From the NCBI GenBank assembly GCA_964567665.1, contig CAZMNN010000005.1:23862-87861 (forward strand): a stretch of 64,000 bases of DNA, in the 5' to 3' direction. Origin of the DNA: UBA1731 sp964567665 (GTDB lineage Bacteria > Verrucomicrobiota > Kiritimatiellia > RFP12 > UBA1067). Below the pieces are notes generated by a model. It was not told where the DNA came from and searched no databases. It saw only the letters and a program-made list of their open reading frames with translations. Shown here piece by piece: positions 33,977-42,915 of this stretch (position 1 is the first letter of the stretch; each line of letters starts with the position of its first letter). The position numbers and the translations under genes were made by a program.

Positions 33977-35668
33977 CTACTGATCCTCCGTCACGCGCAT
34001 GATCTCCCTGACGGACGTCACGCCCTTGAACGCCTTGTGCCAGCCGTCCTCGCGAAGGGTCTTCATGCCTTTCGCAAGGGAGAGTTCACGGATCTGCGTC
34101 GCGTTCTGCCGCTTGATGATCGCCGACTCGATCTCGTCGTCAACCTCAAGCACCTCGAATATCGCCCGCCGTCCCTTGTAGCCGGTCTTTGAGCAGTGTT
34201 CGCATCCGACCGGCTCGAACACGGTGTCTTTCTCCGGCGGATACGGGAGGTCGTAGTACTTCATGTTCAGCGGCGCCTCCTTCATGCATTCCGGACACAG
34301 CCTTCGGGTGAGACGCTGCCCCATCACGCCGGCCACGGCGGAGGCGATGAGGAACGGCTCCACGCCCATGTCGGTAAGACGCGGGAACGCGCCTGCGGCG
34401 TCGTTCGTGTGCAGGGTCGAGAACACCATGTGACCCGTAAGCGAGGCGTTGATTGCGATTTCGGCCGTCTCCCTGTCGCGGATTTCGCCGACCATTATCT
34501 TGTCCGGATCCTGTCGCAGGAATGCGCGGAGCGTGCGGGCGAAGTCCAGACCGATATCCTTGTTCATCTGCACCTGGATGATGCCGTCCATCTGGTATTC
34601 GATCGGATCTTCGGCTGTGAGAATGCGCACATCCATCGTGTTCACTTCGTGCAGGAAGGAGTAGAGCGACGTCGACTTGCCAGAACCCGTCGGGCCGGTC
34701 ACGAGAAAGATGCCGTTCGGACGGCGTATGATCTTGTCCACAACGGCGAAGTCGCGCTCGGAGAACCCGAGATCCTTCATTTTCACGAAGCTTCCGCTCT
34801 TTGCGAGCAGACGGAGGGAGATGGATTCGCCCCACGCTCCCGGCATCGTCGATACGCGGATGTCGATGTCCTCTCCGCCGATGCGGATGCCGATGCGTCC
34901 GTCCATAGGCAGTCTCTTCTCGGCGATGTCGAGGTTGGACATCACCTTGATTCGCGAAATGATTGCGCTCTTCAGCCTGTTGAGCTGCGGCGGCACATCC
35001 ACCTTGTGCAACATTCCGTCGATGCGGTACCGTATGCGCAGCTCCGTCTCCTGCGGCTCGATGTGGATGTCCGTTGCGCCCTGCCTGTCCGCCTCGGCGA
35101 TGATCCTGTTCACGAACTTTACGATGCTCGCCTCTTCGCCTTCGGCACCGACGTCGATCTTCGAGATGGCGGCATCCATGTCGTCCACGGAGTATCTGCC
35201 GTCCTCAAGCATCTTCTCGACCGCCTCTGCGCCGACGCCATAGAACTTCTTCACGGCCTTGTCGATGTCCTCGGCCGGGGCGAGCGCGATGTGCACCGGG
35301 CATCCGGCCGCAAGGCGCAGACCGTCGGCGATCGCCGTGTTGAACGGATCCGCCGCCGCGATGGTCAAGGCATTGCCGTCGAACCTGATCGGAAGTGCGT
35401 TGTACTGATACACCGCCGACGCCGGAAGCTTTGCGATGACGTCCGGACGCGGCTGGATCTTTTCGATGTCCACGTATTCCAGCCCAAGGACGGACGCGAT
35501 CTTTTCGAGGAACAGCGTCTCCTTCTCTCCGCCGAACTTCAATATGCCCTCAAGCAAAGGCATCCCCGGATTTGCCGCCAATCCGTCGTCTATGCGCCCA
35601 AGGGCGACATCGGAATATAGACCGGTGGCCTTGAGCAGCCCCTCGGCCAGTTTTGAAACCTGTTTCAT
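33977..35668 (-). CDS. type IV pilus / type II secretion assembly ATPase (PilB/GspE)
   Basis: A 563-residue hexameric ATPase that drives pilus or pseudopilus extension. The N-terminal MshEN-like domain (about 1-150) precedes the core: Walker A GPTGSGKST (325-333), the Asp box LTAEDPIEYQMDGIIQ, Walker B IMVGEIRDRETAEIA, the His box TGHMVFSTLHTNDA, and a tetracysteine zinc motif (CPECMKEA ... CEHCSKTG). The rest of the machine is not in the window, but a pseudopilin lies at 25496-26242. The ATG lies 8 bp after the -10 box, with no Shine-Dalgarno sequence. Confidence 0.94.
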   Translation of the reverse strand: MKQVSKLAEGLLKATGLYSDVALGRIDDGLAANPGMPLLEGILKFGGEKETLFLEKIASVLGLEYVDIEKIQPRPDVIAKLPASAVYQYNALPIRFDGNALTIAAADPFNTAIADGLRLAAGCPVHIALAPAEDIDKAVKKFYGVGAEAVEKMLEDGRYSVDDMDAAISKIDVGAEGEEASIVKFVNRIIAEADRQGATDIHIEPQETELRIRYRIDGMLHKVDVPPQLNRLKSAIISRIKVMSNLDIAEKRLPMDGRIGIRIGGEDIDIRVSTMPGAWGESISLRLLAKSGSFVKMKDLGFSERDFAVVDKIIRRPNGIFLVTGPTGSGKSTSLYSFLHEVNTMDVRILTAEDPIEYQMDGIIQVQMNKDIGLDFARTLRAFLRQDPDKIMVGEIRDRETAEIAINASLTGHMVFSTLHTNDAAGAFPRLTDMGVEPFLIASAVAGVMGQRLTRRLCPECMKEAPLNMKYYDLPYPPEKDTVFEPVGCEHCSKTGYKGRRAIFEVLEVDDEIESAIIKRQNATQIRELSLAKGMKTLREDGWHKAFKGVTSVREIMRVTEDQ

Positions 35669-35676
35669 TGCCGCAG

Positions 35677-35705
35677 ATTATCCCATAATCCTCCGCCGAA
35701 CGCAA
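35677..35705 (-). promoter_or_regulatory. promoter of the PilB/GspE gene
   Basis: Minus strand TTGCGT (35700-35705), 17-bp spacer, GATAAT (35677-35682). The ATG begins 8 bp after the -10, implying an essentially leaderless mRNA. Confidence 0.7.
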
Positions 35706-35783
35706 CCGCCGCGAAAAACTTCCGTCCGTCGGCAGATTTGCCGCAAGAAAGCCGGACTGCGAAATGAAAGAAAGTTGATGATT

Positions 35784-35811
35784 TTGCTTGCGCATGGATG
35801 CGCGATATGAT
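35784..35811 (+). promoter_or_regulatory. promoter of the AT-rich secreted protein gene
   Basis: TTGCTT (35784-35789), 16-bp spacer, TATGAT (35806-35811). The 5' leader is about 77 nt, with AAAGGAAAA before ATG 35895. Confidence 0.5.
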
Positions 35812-35894
35812 ACCTTTCCCTCCGTCAACAGAAGAGTCGGCCCTCGCGAGGGGCGGACTTTCCGTCGTTCGCGGGAAAAGCAAAGGAAAACACA

Positions 35895-37688
35895 ATGAAA
35901 ACATTGAAGTCTATGCTTGCAGTGGCGACGGCTGTCGGCCTTGCCACCGCAGTTCAGGCCGTGCAAGACAAGTACGTATCTACCGGCTTTGAAAAGCTGG
36001 ATCAGGGAGACCCGGTGACGACGGGAGTTAAGGATAACAGCAATGGCGATTCTTACTTCTATTTTGCCGGTAGCAATGACGATGACAATGAATCGACAAT
36101 TGTCGCTTTTGAGGACAATGGATCGCCTGTAGCACGTCCGAAAGGTGTGTCACGATTCACTGATGCCGACAGTACGGCCAGGACAAATGCATTGCAGGTC
36201 AGCACGGGTACCGATCCTCTCCTTCGCACTTTCCTTCCAGCTCCGATTAGCAACAGCGGAACTCTTTCACAATCTCCGATTGAGGAGGTGACGTACATTG
36301 ATACATTGGTTCAATTCACCGTCACTCCGTCAACGGACAATGTGACTCCAGGTGAAGATGACAAGTTGATGATCTATCTCAAAGAAAGCATAGTGTCCAA
36401 CAATACTGATGTTGCGTCCGATGGCACTGATGCTGAAAGTGGTGAACCTGCCAGTACTCCACCGGTAACCAACCTTGTGGTGCTTGCCGGTTTTCATGGT
36501 GCGGAAGGTGTGGTTTCTTACGAATACAATGTCATGAATCCTGGACTTTCGGTTGTTCCCGGAAAGTGGTATCGCCTTACCGTAAAGGTAATACCCGATG
36601 TCACGCTTTATGTTGATGAAGAAACTAAGGAATACGCCCATGCCGATTTAAGCCATGTAGGGTTCTCCGTCTATATCGATGGCATTCAGTGCGTATTTGA
36701 CAAGATGATTTACGATGAGACGATAGAGACGGAGGATGCTCCAGGTTATCTGTATATTGATTCCGTGTACAACAGTGAAGCGAATGGAGCGCAGATTGAT
36801 AATAAGGCGATATTGCTCTCATTGCTCGCTGAAAATGGTAAAAGCTTGAACGATTCTAACCAGCCTGTGCTTTACGCTGTAGGTTTTGCCGGTGAAGGCA
36901 TGGTGGACGATTTGGTGTATACCACGTCAGATCCTTTCGCATCAACGGTTGATTTCACGCTTGCTTTCGGTGCCGACAATACGATTTCAAGTGTTGAATA
37001 TACGGTTGGTGAAACGGTGGGCACCATACAGAACCGGACATTTGAGGATGTTGTGGTTGGTTCGCTTGTGGAAATCAAAGACATTGGATTCGCTGATGGC
37101 TACGAGTTTGACAAATTTACCCTTGCAGGGGTGACGCAGGAGGCTACGACGACAGATGGATCTGTTGCGACGTTTAAGATCAATGATGATGCGACAGGTA
37201 ATGTCAGCCTCACGATTGTGGCGAAGGAAAAGGCCGCTACGTATCCGACATATGTCGATACAAATGACACGACCAGCGCGAGCAAATATGTTGCATGGTT
37301 AGAGGATGTCAGCGGTATTGCCGCAGGCGGGGATGCCTCTGCATATGAGAAGCAGTTCCTCTTGAATCAGGCGATCAGCAAGGCAATCGCCGACAATGCG
37401 CTTGTCATCAAGTCCATCACGGAGAACGCGAACGGCGGCTGGGATATCGTCATCGGCTGCTCGGTTGAGGGTGTTGGTCTCTCGACCACTGAAGGTGAAA
37501 ATGCACAGGTTTGCAACGGCTACCTCGCGGTCAGCTACACTTCGGATCTCTCCGGCACCTGGACGACGGAGAACATCAATGTCACGGCTGGCACCGAGAA
37601 CGGTACGGTCAAGGTGAACGTCAACAAGAGTGGTGCGAAGTTCATGAAGGTTTCGCTCAAGGCGGCGAAGGAGCCTACGCAGGAGTAA
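35895..37688 (+). CDS. large exported protein of unknown function with AT-rich central region
   Basis: A 597-residue protein with a clear signal peptide (MKTLKSMLAVATAVGLATAVQA) and no later transmembrane segment, so it should be periplasmic or surface-exposed. The centre (about residues 50-450) is acidic and Asn/Thr/Asp-rich, with beta-sandwich-like features (GKWYRLTVKVIPDVTLYVDE, FSVYIDGIQC), as in carbohydrate-binding or adhesin-like proteins. The last 130 residues are more typical of the genome and end in VSLKAAKEPTQE. Codons in roughly 36050-37300 are visibly richer in A and T than anywhere else nearby. It has its own promoter and a strong terminator. I do not recognise the family. Confidence 0.8.
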   Translation: MKTLKSMLAVATAVGLATAVQAVQDKYVSTGFEKLDQGDPVTTGVKDNSNGDSYFYFAGSNDDDNESTIVAFEDNGSPVARPKGVSRFTDADSTARTNALQVSTGTDPLLRTFLPAPISNSGTLSQSPIEEVTYIDTLVQFTVTPSTDNVTPGEDDKLMIYLKESIVSNNTDVASDGTDAESGEPASTPPVTNLVVLAGFHGAEGVVSYEYNVMNPGLSVVPGKWYRLTVKVIPDVTLYVDEETKEYAHADLSHVGFSVYIDGIQCVFDKMIYDETIETEDAPGYLYIDSVYNSEANGAQIDNKAILLSLLAENGKSLNDSNQPVLYAVGFAGEGMVDDLVYTTSDPFASTVDFTLAFGADNTISSVEYTVGETVGTIQNRTFEDVVVGSLVEIKDIGFADGYEFDKFTLAGVTQEATTTDGSVATFKINDDATGNVSLTIVAKEKAATYPTYVDTNDTTSASKYVAWLEDVSGIAAGGDASAYEKQFLLNQAISKAIADNALVIKSITENANGGWDIVIGCSVEGVGLSTTEGENAQVCNGYLAVSYTSDLSGTWTTENINVTAGTENGTVKVNVNKSGAKFMKVSLKAAKEPTQE

Positions 37689-37735
37689 AGGTTTGAAATA
37701 GAACCTGCTGTCGGCGGGAATGTCGCCGCAGCGAA

Positions 37736-37776
37736 GCGGGAGCCGGATGCCATCATGGCGTTCGGCTTCCGCTTTT
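37736..37776 (+). terminator. strong terminator after the AT-rich secreted protein gene
   Basis: A 17-bp stem (37736-37752 with 37756-37772, three G-T pairs) and TCA loop are followed directly by TTTT. The T-run abuts the next gene's TATAAT. Confidence 0.85.
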
Positions 37777-37784
37777 GATATAAT
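37776..37784 (+). promoter_or_regulatory. extended -10 promoter of the GH16 gene
   Basis: TATAAT at 37779-37784 preceded by TGA. The -35 region falls inside the right arm of the upstream terminator. Confidence 0.6.
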
Positions 37785-37870
37785 CCTGCACTGGATGTTG
37801 ATGTGTTCGACATTCAGACGGGCATGGTGATTTGCGGACAGATCAAGTCTGCAGAAAGGATGATGCAGGT

Positions 37871-38902
37871 ATGGTGATGATGGAAGTAAACGGCGGCGGA
37901 AACATGAACAGGTTTATGGTTGGCCTTGCGGTGGTTTTTTCATCTGCGATGCTGTTTGCCGCGAACGACGGGACGCAGGTTCTGCAGGCGTCAGGGAAGA
38001 AGCAGCAGGGAAAAGTCTACCGGGAGATAGCCGATCTGCCGGTCGTCTGCCGGTCTGAGGTGTCCGTACCGGGTGAGGAACCCTCGTTCTTGCCGAACGG
38101 GCGGGCATTCCGGCTTGTATGGCACGACGAGTTCGGCGGGACTTCCCTTGACACGACAAAGTGGGGCTACCGCACGAACTTCTGGGGACGCTCCGCGCAC
38201 TGGTTCGCGAAGCCGGAGGATAACGCAGTCGAAGTGCGTGACGGACTTCTGCGCCTGAAGCTTGTCAAGCGTCCCGACGGGCAGTTCGTCTCGCCACAGT
38301 TGCAGACGGGTGAGCTGCTTTGGGACTTTCCGGCGGAGGCGAATCCGTCCGGATTCTGGCCGTTAGGCAAACGGGAGAAGCCGAAGTTCCTCAAGAAATA
38401 CGGCTATTTCGAATGTCGCGCCCGTCTGCAGCAGCATCCCGGCTGGTGGAGTGCGTTCTGGATGCAGACCGAGGCTCAGGGCGCAACGCTCGATCCGGCG
38501 GTCTCCGGTATCGAGCACGACATCATGGAGTCGTTTGACCCCGGCGAGGTTCTTCCGGCCTGTTTCCACTACAACGGCTACGGAGCGGACTACAAGGGCT
38601 TCCGCATACCCGACGTCGCGAAAAACGACGAAGCGATCCTGAAGGTGGACACCGAGACGTTCCACACATACGGCTTTCTCTGGACGCCTGAAGGCTATGA
38701 GGTGTACGTCGATGGCCGTCTGCGCGGGCGGAGCGCACGTGCCGTCTCGCACGTCCCGGAGTTCGTGCTGCTTACGACAGAGACGAAGTGGTACCGCAAC
38801 GGGCGCATGACGGGGAAGGGCGTTCCGGAGCTTGAGGCCTCGGCAAAGGCCGGGGATGAATTTCTTGTGGACTATGTGCGCGTCTACGATCTCGTGCCGT
38901 GA
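37871..38902 (+). CDS. exported glycoside hydrolase family 16 protein
   Basis: A 343-residue endo-acting beta-glycanase candidate. A signal peptide is present (hydrophobic MNRFMVGLAVVFSSAMLFA, beginning 11 residues in). The GH16 sandwich has WHDEFGGTSLDTTKW near the start and the catalytic ExDxxE motif in GIEHDIMESFD (about Glu215, Asp217, Glu220: nucleophile, assisting acid, acid/base). WWSAFWMQTEAQ just upstream is also typical. Substrates of the family include laminarin, porphyran, agar and mixed-linkage glucan; the sequence alone does not decide. ATG 37871 is chosen for AAAGGA 10 bp upstream; ATG 37904 would give a shorter, cleaner signal peptide. Confidence 0.9.
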   Translation: MVMMEVNGGGNMNRFMVGLAVVFSSAMLFAANDGTQVLQASGKKQQGKVYREIADLPVVCRSEVSVPGEEPSFLPNGRAFRLVWHDEFGGTSLDTTKWGYRTNFWGRSAHWFAKPEDNAVEVRDGLLRLKLVKRPDGQFVSPQLQTGELLWDFPAEANPSGFWPLGKREKPKFLKKYGYFECRARLQQHPGWWSAFWMQTEAQGATLDPAVSGIEHDIMESFDPGEVLPACFHYNGYGADYKGFRIPDVAKNDEAILKVDTETFHTYGFLWTPEGYEVYVDGRLRGRSARAVSHVPEFVLLTTETKWYRNGRMTGKGVPELEASAKAGDEFLVDYVRVYDLVP

Positions 38903-39000
38903 GGCTGTCCATCGTGCATATGGATTGCTGCGGTTCTGTTGACGCCGCAGACAGTTTGTCTCCCGAAATCCGCCGTTGATGTCGGCAGGCGGATGATATT

Positions 39001-39009
39001 TGGTATAAT
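39001..39009 (+). promoter_or_regulatory. extended -10 promoter of gmd-fcl
   Basis: TATAAT at 39004-39009 preceded by TGG. No good -35 is visible. Confidence 0.6.
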
Positions 39010-39055
39010 GTCGCCAACAACAATCTCAAATGGCGCAAGTGAAGGAAATACGCAG

Positions 39056-40063
39056 ATGAAGAAAGCGTTGATCACCGGAATCACCGGACAGGACGGAAGC
39101 TATCTCGCAGAGCTGCTTCTTGAAAAGGGCTATGAGGTGCATGGCGTGATACGCCGTGCATCGACATTCAACACGCAGCGCATCGACGCCCTCTACCAGG
39201 ATCCGCACGTCAACGGCGTGAAGATGTTCCTCCACTACGGCGACATGACGGATTCCAGCTGTCTTGTGAGGCTTGTGCATGAAATCAGACCGGACGAGGT
39301 GTACAACCTTGCGGCGCAGAGCCATGTGAGGGTGTCGTTCGACAGCCCGGAGTTCACCGGAGACGTGGATGCCCTCGGCACGATGCGGCTTCTTGAGGCG
39401 ATCCGCGAGACGGGGCGGGAGAAGGCGATACGCTTCTATCAGGCGTCCACATCGGAACTGTACGGCAAGGTGCAGGAGGTTCCGCAGCGTGAGACTACGC
39501 CGTTCTATCCGCGTTCGCCGTACGCCGTGGCGAAACTGTATGCGTTCTGGGCGGTGAAGAACTACCGCGAGGCGTACGGCATGTTCACATCGAACGGCAT
39601 TCTCTTCAACCACGAGTCCCCGCGTCGCGGAGAGACGTTCGTGACGCGCAAGATCACCCGCGCCGTCGGGCGCATCAAGTACGGTCTCCAGAGCGATCTT
39701 TACATGGGGAACATCAACGCCCTGCGCGACTGGGGATACGCCGGCGACTACGTGGAGGGGATGTGGCGCATCCTTCAGCACGATTCGCCCGACGATTTCG
39801 TGCTTGCCACCGGCGAGATGCACACCGTGAAGGAGTTCCTTGAGGCTGCGTTCGGCCATGCCGGGCTTGACTGGGAGAAATACACGCACCACGATTCGCG
39901 CTACGACCGCCCGTCGGAGGTCGATCAGCTTCTCGGCGATCCGACGAAAGCCCGTGAGACGCTCGGCTGGGAGCCGAAGGTCAAGTTCGACCAGCTGGTC
40001 AAGATGATGGTCGATGCCGATCTTGAACTTGCCCGCAAGGAGGCGGCGCTCGCAAATGCATAA
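39056..40063 (+). CDS. gmd: GDP-mannose 4,6-dehydratase
   Basis: First step of GDP-L-fucose synthesis: GDP-mannose to GDP-4-keto-6-deoxymannose, with tightly bound NADP. The 335-residue extended SDR has the nucleotide motif GITGQDGSY (8-16), YNLAAQSHVRVSFDSPEFT, the active-site Y-x3-K in SPYAVAKLYAFW, the family block NHESPRRGETFVTRKI and the substrate loop NINALRDWGYAGDYVEGMW. ATG 39056 has AAGGA 10 bp upstream; the longer frame runs into the promoter. It overlaps fcl by 8 bp, so the two steps are translationally coupled. Confidence 0.96.
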   Translation: MKKALITGITGQDGSYLAELLLEKGYEVHGVIRRASTFNTQRIDALYQDPHVNGVKMFLHYGDMTDSSCLVRLVHEIRPDEVYNLAAQSHVRVSFDSPEFTGDVDALGTMRLLEAIRETGREKAIRFYQASTSELYGKVQEVPQRETTPFYPRSPYAVAKLYAFWAVKNYREAYGMFTSNGILFNHESPRRGETFVTRKITRAVGRIKYGLQSDLYMGNINALRDWGYAGDYVEGMWRILQHDSPDDFVLATGEMHTVKEFLEAAFGHAGLDWEKYTHHDSRYDRPSEVDQLLGDPTKARETLGWEPKVKFDQLVKMMVDADLELARKEAALANA

Positions 40064-41003
40064 GTCTGACAGAATCTACGTGGCCGGGCATCGCGGCATG
40101 GTCGGCAGCGCGGTGGTGCGCGCACTGAACGCGGCGGGTTACGGCAACATCGCGACCCGTACGCACCGCGAGCTTGACCTGCTCGATCCGGCGGCGGTCC
40201 GCGAATTCTACCGTTCGGAGAGGCCGGACGTGGCCGTGATATGCGCGGCGCGTGTCGGCGGAATCGGCGCGAACTCCGCCGGAAACTCCACGTTCCTCTA
40301 CGAGAACGTCCTCATAGCCATGAACACCGTAATGGGTGCGTACGAGGCCGGCGTGAAGCGTCTTCTGTTCCTTGGCTCCACGTGCATATATCCGCGCATG
40401 GCGCCGCAGCCGATTCCGGAATCCGCGCTTCTCACCTCACCGCTCGAAAAGACGAACGAAGGATATGCGCTCGCCAAGATCTCAGGGCTGAAGCTCTGCG
40501 AGTTCCTGCGGCGCGACCGTGGCGTGACATACCATTCCCTGATGCCGACGAACCTCTACGGGACTGGGGACAACTACGATGTCGTCGGCGGACACGTGCT
40601 GCCAACCATGATCCGGAAGTTCGAGACCGCCCGCGTCAACGGCGACGCATCCGTGCCGCTCTGGGGGTCGGGTACACCTCTCCGCGAGTTTCTGCACGTC
40701 GACGACCTTGCCGCCGCGTGTCTGTTCATGCTTGAGATGGAGAATCCGCCGGATCTTGTGAACGTCGGCTCAGGAGTGGAGATATCCATCCGCGAGCTTG
40801 CCGAAAAGGTCAAGGCGGCGACGGGATGCCCTGCGGAGATATCGTGGGACAGCACTAAGCCTGACGGCACACCGCGCAAGCTTTGCGACACTTCGCTGAT
40901 ACGTTCGCTCGGATGGACGCCGAAGATAGGTCTTGATGAGGGCCTATCCAGGACGATATCCGAATATCGCGCCGCCGTGGCCGACGGAACCGTGCGCATC
41001 TGA
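40056..41003 (+). CDS. fcl: GDP-L-fucose synthase
   Basis: Bifunctional 3,5-epimerase/4-reductase that finishes GDP-L-fucose. The 315-residue SDR has GHRGMVGSA (11-19), CAARVGGIGANSAG, FLGSTCIYPRMAPQPIPESALL, the catalytic Y-x3-K in NEGYALAKISG, and MPTNLYGTGDNYD, all diagnostic. ATG 40056 lies inside the end of gmd. GDP-fucose would feed surface glycans (capsule, O-antigen or glycoprotein), but no fucosyltransferase is nearby. A hairpin terminator follows at 41006. Confidence 0.96.
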   Translation: MHKSDRIYVAGHRGMVGSAVVRALNAAGYGNIATRTHRELDLLDPAAVREFYRSERPDVAVICAARVGGIGANSAGNSTFLYENVLIAMNTVMGAYEAGVKRLLFLGSTCIYPRMAPQPIPESALLTSPLEKTNEGYALAKISGLKLCEFLRRDRGVTYHSLMPTNLYGTGDNYDVVGGHVLPTMIRKFETARVNGDASVPLWGSGTPLREFLHVDDLAAACLFMLEMENPPDLVNVGSGVEISIRELAEKVKAATGCPAEISWDSTKPDGTPRKLCDTSLIRSLGWTPKIGLDEGLSRTISEYRAAVADGTVRI

Positions 41004-41005
41004 CG

Positions 41006-41027
41006 GCGTCGCCGTCGGCGACGCTTT
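41006..41027 (+). terminator. terminator after fcl
   Basis: An 8-bp perfect GC-rich stem GCGTCGCC/GGCGACGC with a GTC loop, then TTT. It lies 3 bp after the fcl stop. Confidence 0.7.
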
Positions 41028-41082
41028 GCACCGGCAAGGCGTCCGCCGCACATCCATATTACACACCCAAGGAGCATAATCC

Positions 41083-42840
41083 ATGAAAACAGCTTTAGCC
41101 CCCATGTTCATCGCTGCATCGACGTTCTCCGCATTCGCCGCCGCAGGCGATCTCAACTGGAACGTCGATACATACGAGCCGCGCACACCGATGATCACCG
41201 GATCGGTTGCCTCCGGCTTCCACGGTTCGGTGTCCCCGATGCGACGTGCCGACATATATCTCGTCAACTCGCTTTCGGACGCCAACCGCAGCTGGAGCGG
41301 CGTGGCGTGGCGCAACGAGCGCGTCAACGCCCAGTTTGTGCTTTGGACGCGGGAGGGTGCGGAGCAGGTTCGCATCCATGCGTCAGACCTTGTGTCGAAG
41401 TCCGGCGGCAGAATTTCGTCGGAGGCGTGCAAATTGCGCTTCGTCCGGTACGTGCTCTCCTCACAGGTCAACCAGTCCGGACAGGTGGTGCATCCCGAGG
41501 CGCTCATCGGCGACTGTCTCGACACGGCGGAGCGTGTGGATATGCCGCCGAACAGCTACCGTCCGTTCTGGCTCACGGTGGACGTTCCGGAGAAGGCCGA
41601 ACCCGGTAGCTATTCGGGTACCGTCACTGCCGTGGCCCAGGGCGGACGCAGGATCGTCTTTGACGTCTCGTTGGAGGTGCAGGGACGGACGCTTCCCTCG
41701 CCGAAGGACTGGAAGTTCTTCCTTGACCTCTGGCAGCATCCGTTCGCGGTCGCCCGCTACCACGGCGTAAAGCTGTGGTCAAAGGAACACTATTCGCTCA
41801 TGCGTCCGCTCCTGACGGAACTGGCGGGAATCGGGCAGAAGACAATCACCGCCACGCTTACCGACCTTCCGTGGAACCACCAGAACTTCGATCCGTACTA
41901 CACGATGGTGGAGCACGTGAAGGGTGCGGACGGCAAGTTCACGCACGACTATTCGCTGTTCGACGAATGGGTGGAGTTCGCGCAGTCCTGCGGACTTGGT
42001 CCGCAGATACACTGCTACACGATGGTGACGTGGGGCAACCTCGTCCATTACGTTGACGGCGCGACGGGCGACAAGGTTGCGGAGAAGCTGATTCCCGGCA
42101 CGCCTGAACACGAGGCGTTCTGGGGGCCGTTCCTCGCCGACTTTGAAAGGCATGTCGACAAGAAGGGGTGGCTGGGGCGCGTCTACGTCGCAATCGACGA
42201 ACGCAGCCGCGAAGAGCTGATTGCGTCCGCCGCCATCCTGAAGAAATATGCGCCCGGCCTCAAGATTCAGATGGCGGGCAACAGGCCGCCAAGCACGTTC
42301 GAGGGGATTGAGATCCACAACTATTCGCAGGGGATGCGGGCGGACTACGTCTCCCCGGAGTTCAAGGAGGAGGTTAAGGAACGCCGCGCCAAGGGATGCG
42401 TGACGACCACCTACATCTGCTGCAATCCGGCCCGCCCGAACACGTTCACGTATTCGCCGTACGCCGAGCAGCAGTGGCTTGGGCTTTACGCCGCCGCGCA
42501 GGGATTTGACGGAATGCTGCGCTGGGCCGCGTTCAACTGGCCGCGTGATCCGTTCTTTGACACATCCTTCAATCCCCACCACGGCTCGTGGGCGCCGGGC
42601 GACACATTCCTTGTGTACCCAGGCCCGCGCCTGTCTGTCCGCTGGGAGAACCTGCGCGATTCGATCGAAAACTTCGAGAAGATCCGCATCCTGCGCGAAA
42701 GCGGCGCCGCCACCCCGCGTCTTGAGAAGGCGCTTGCCGGGATCGACTACACGAAGGAGGCGGCGAACGGCAGGGAGGAGTACTTCATCTCCCGCGTTGC
42801 CGCCGTCACGGACGCGATCGCGGAGGCGTCCGCAAAGTAG
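41083..42840 (+). CDS. exported DUF4091-type glycoside-hydrolase-like protein
   Basis: A 585-residue secreted protein with a signal peptide (about 1-20). An N-terminal beta-sandwich region (about 40-215) precedes a TIM-barrel-like catalytic region with FFLDLWQHPFAVARYHGV, LTDLPWNHQNFDPYY, GRVYVAIDERSREE and IEIHNYSQG, and a C-terminal DUF4091 block with GMLRWAAFNWPRDP and LSVRWENLRDSIENFEK. Such proteins are frequent in Bacteroidetes and PVC polysaccharide loci and are presumed glycosidases. AAGGAG lies 8 bp before ATG 41083. The substrate is unknown. It follows the fcl terminator, so it is likely a separate unit. Confidence 0.85.
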   Translation: MKTALAPMFIAASTFSAFAAAGDLNWNVDTYEPRTPMITGSVASGFHGSVSPMRRADIYLVNSLSDANRSWSGVAWRNERVNAQFVLWTREGAEQVRIHASDLVSKSGGRISSEACKLRFVRYVLSSQVNQSGQVVHPEALIGDCLDTAERVDMPPNSYRPFWLTVDVPEKAEPGSYSGTVTAVAQGGRRIVFDVSLEVQGRTLPSPKDWKFFLDLWQHPFAVARYHGVKLWSKEHYSLMRPLLTELAGIGQKTITATLTDLPWNHQNFDPYYTMVEHVKGADGKFTHDYSLFDEWVEFAQSCGLGPQIHCYTMVTWGNLVHYVDGATGDKVAEKLIPGTPEHEAFWGPFLADFERHVDKKGWLGRVYVAIDERSREELIASAAILKKYAPGLKIQMAGNRPPSTFEGIEIHNYSQGMRADYVSPEFKEEVKERRAKGCVTTTYICCNPARPNTFTYSPYAEQQWLGLYAAAQGFDGMLRWAAFNWPRDPFFDTSFNPHHGSWAPGDTFLVYPGPRLSVRWENLRDSIENFEKIRILRESGAATPRLEKALAGIDYTKEAANGREEYFISRVAAVTDAIAEASAK

Positions 42841-42866
42841 CCGGATGCGTCATGGCGTCATGTTTG

Positions 42867-42875
42867 TGGTATAAT
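42867..42875 (+). promoter_or_regulatory. extended -10 promoter of etfB-etfA-Gfo
   Basis: TATAAT at 42870-42875 preceded by TGG in the recurrent TTTGTGG context. Confidence 0.65.
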
Positions 42876-42915
42876 GCCGCGCTTTGAGTCAACAGACAAC
42901 ACAGGTGATAGAGAA

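Noticed and set aside
35895..37688. PEP-CTERM or T9SS sorting tail on the secreted protein
   Set aside because: The C-terminus lacks a PEP motif, hydrophobic helix and basic tail, and does not resemble a T9SS sorting domain.
24157..41003. rhaA, gmd and fcl as one deoxy-sugar pathway
   Set aside because: rhaA is catabolic for L-rhamnose while gmd-fcl make GDP-L-fucose; they are 14 kb apart with separate promoters and share no intermediate.
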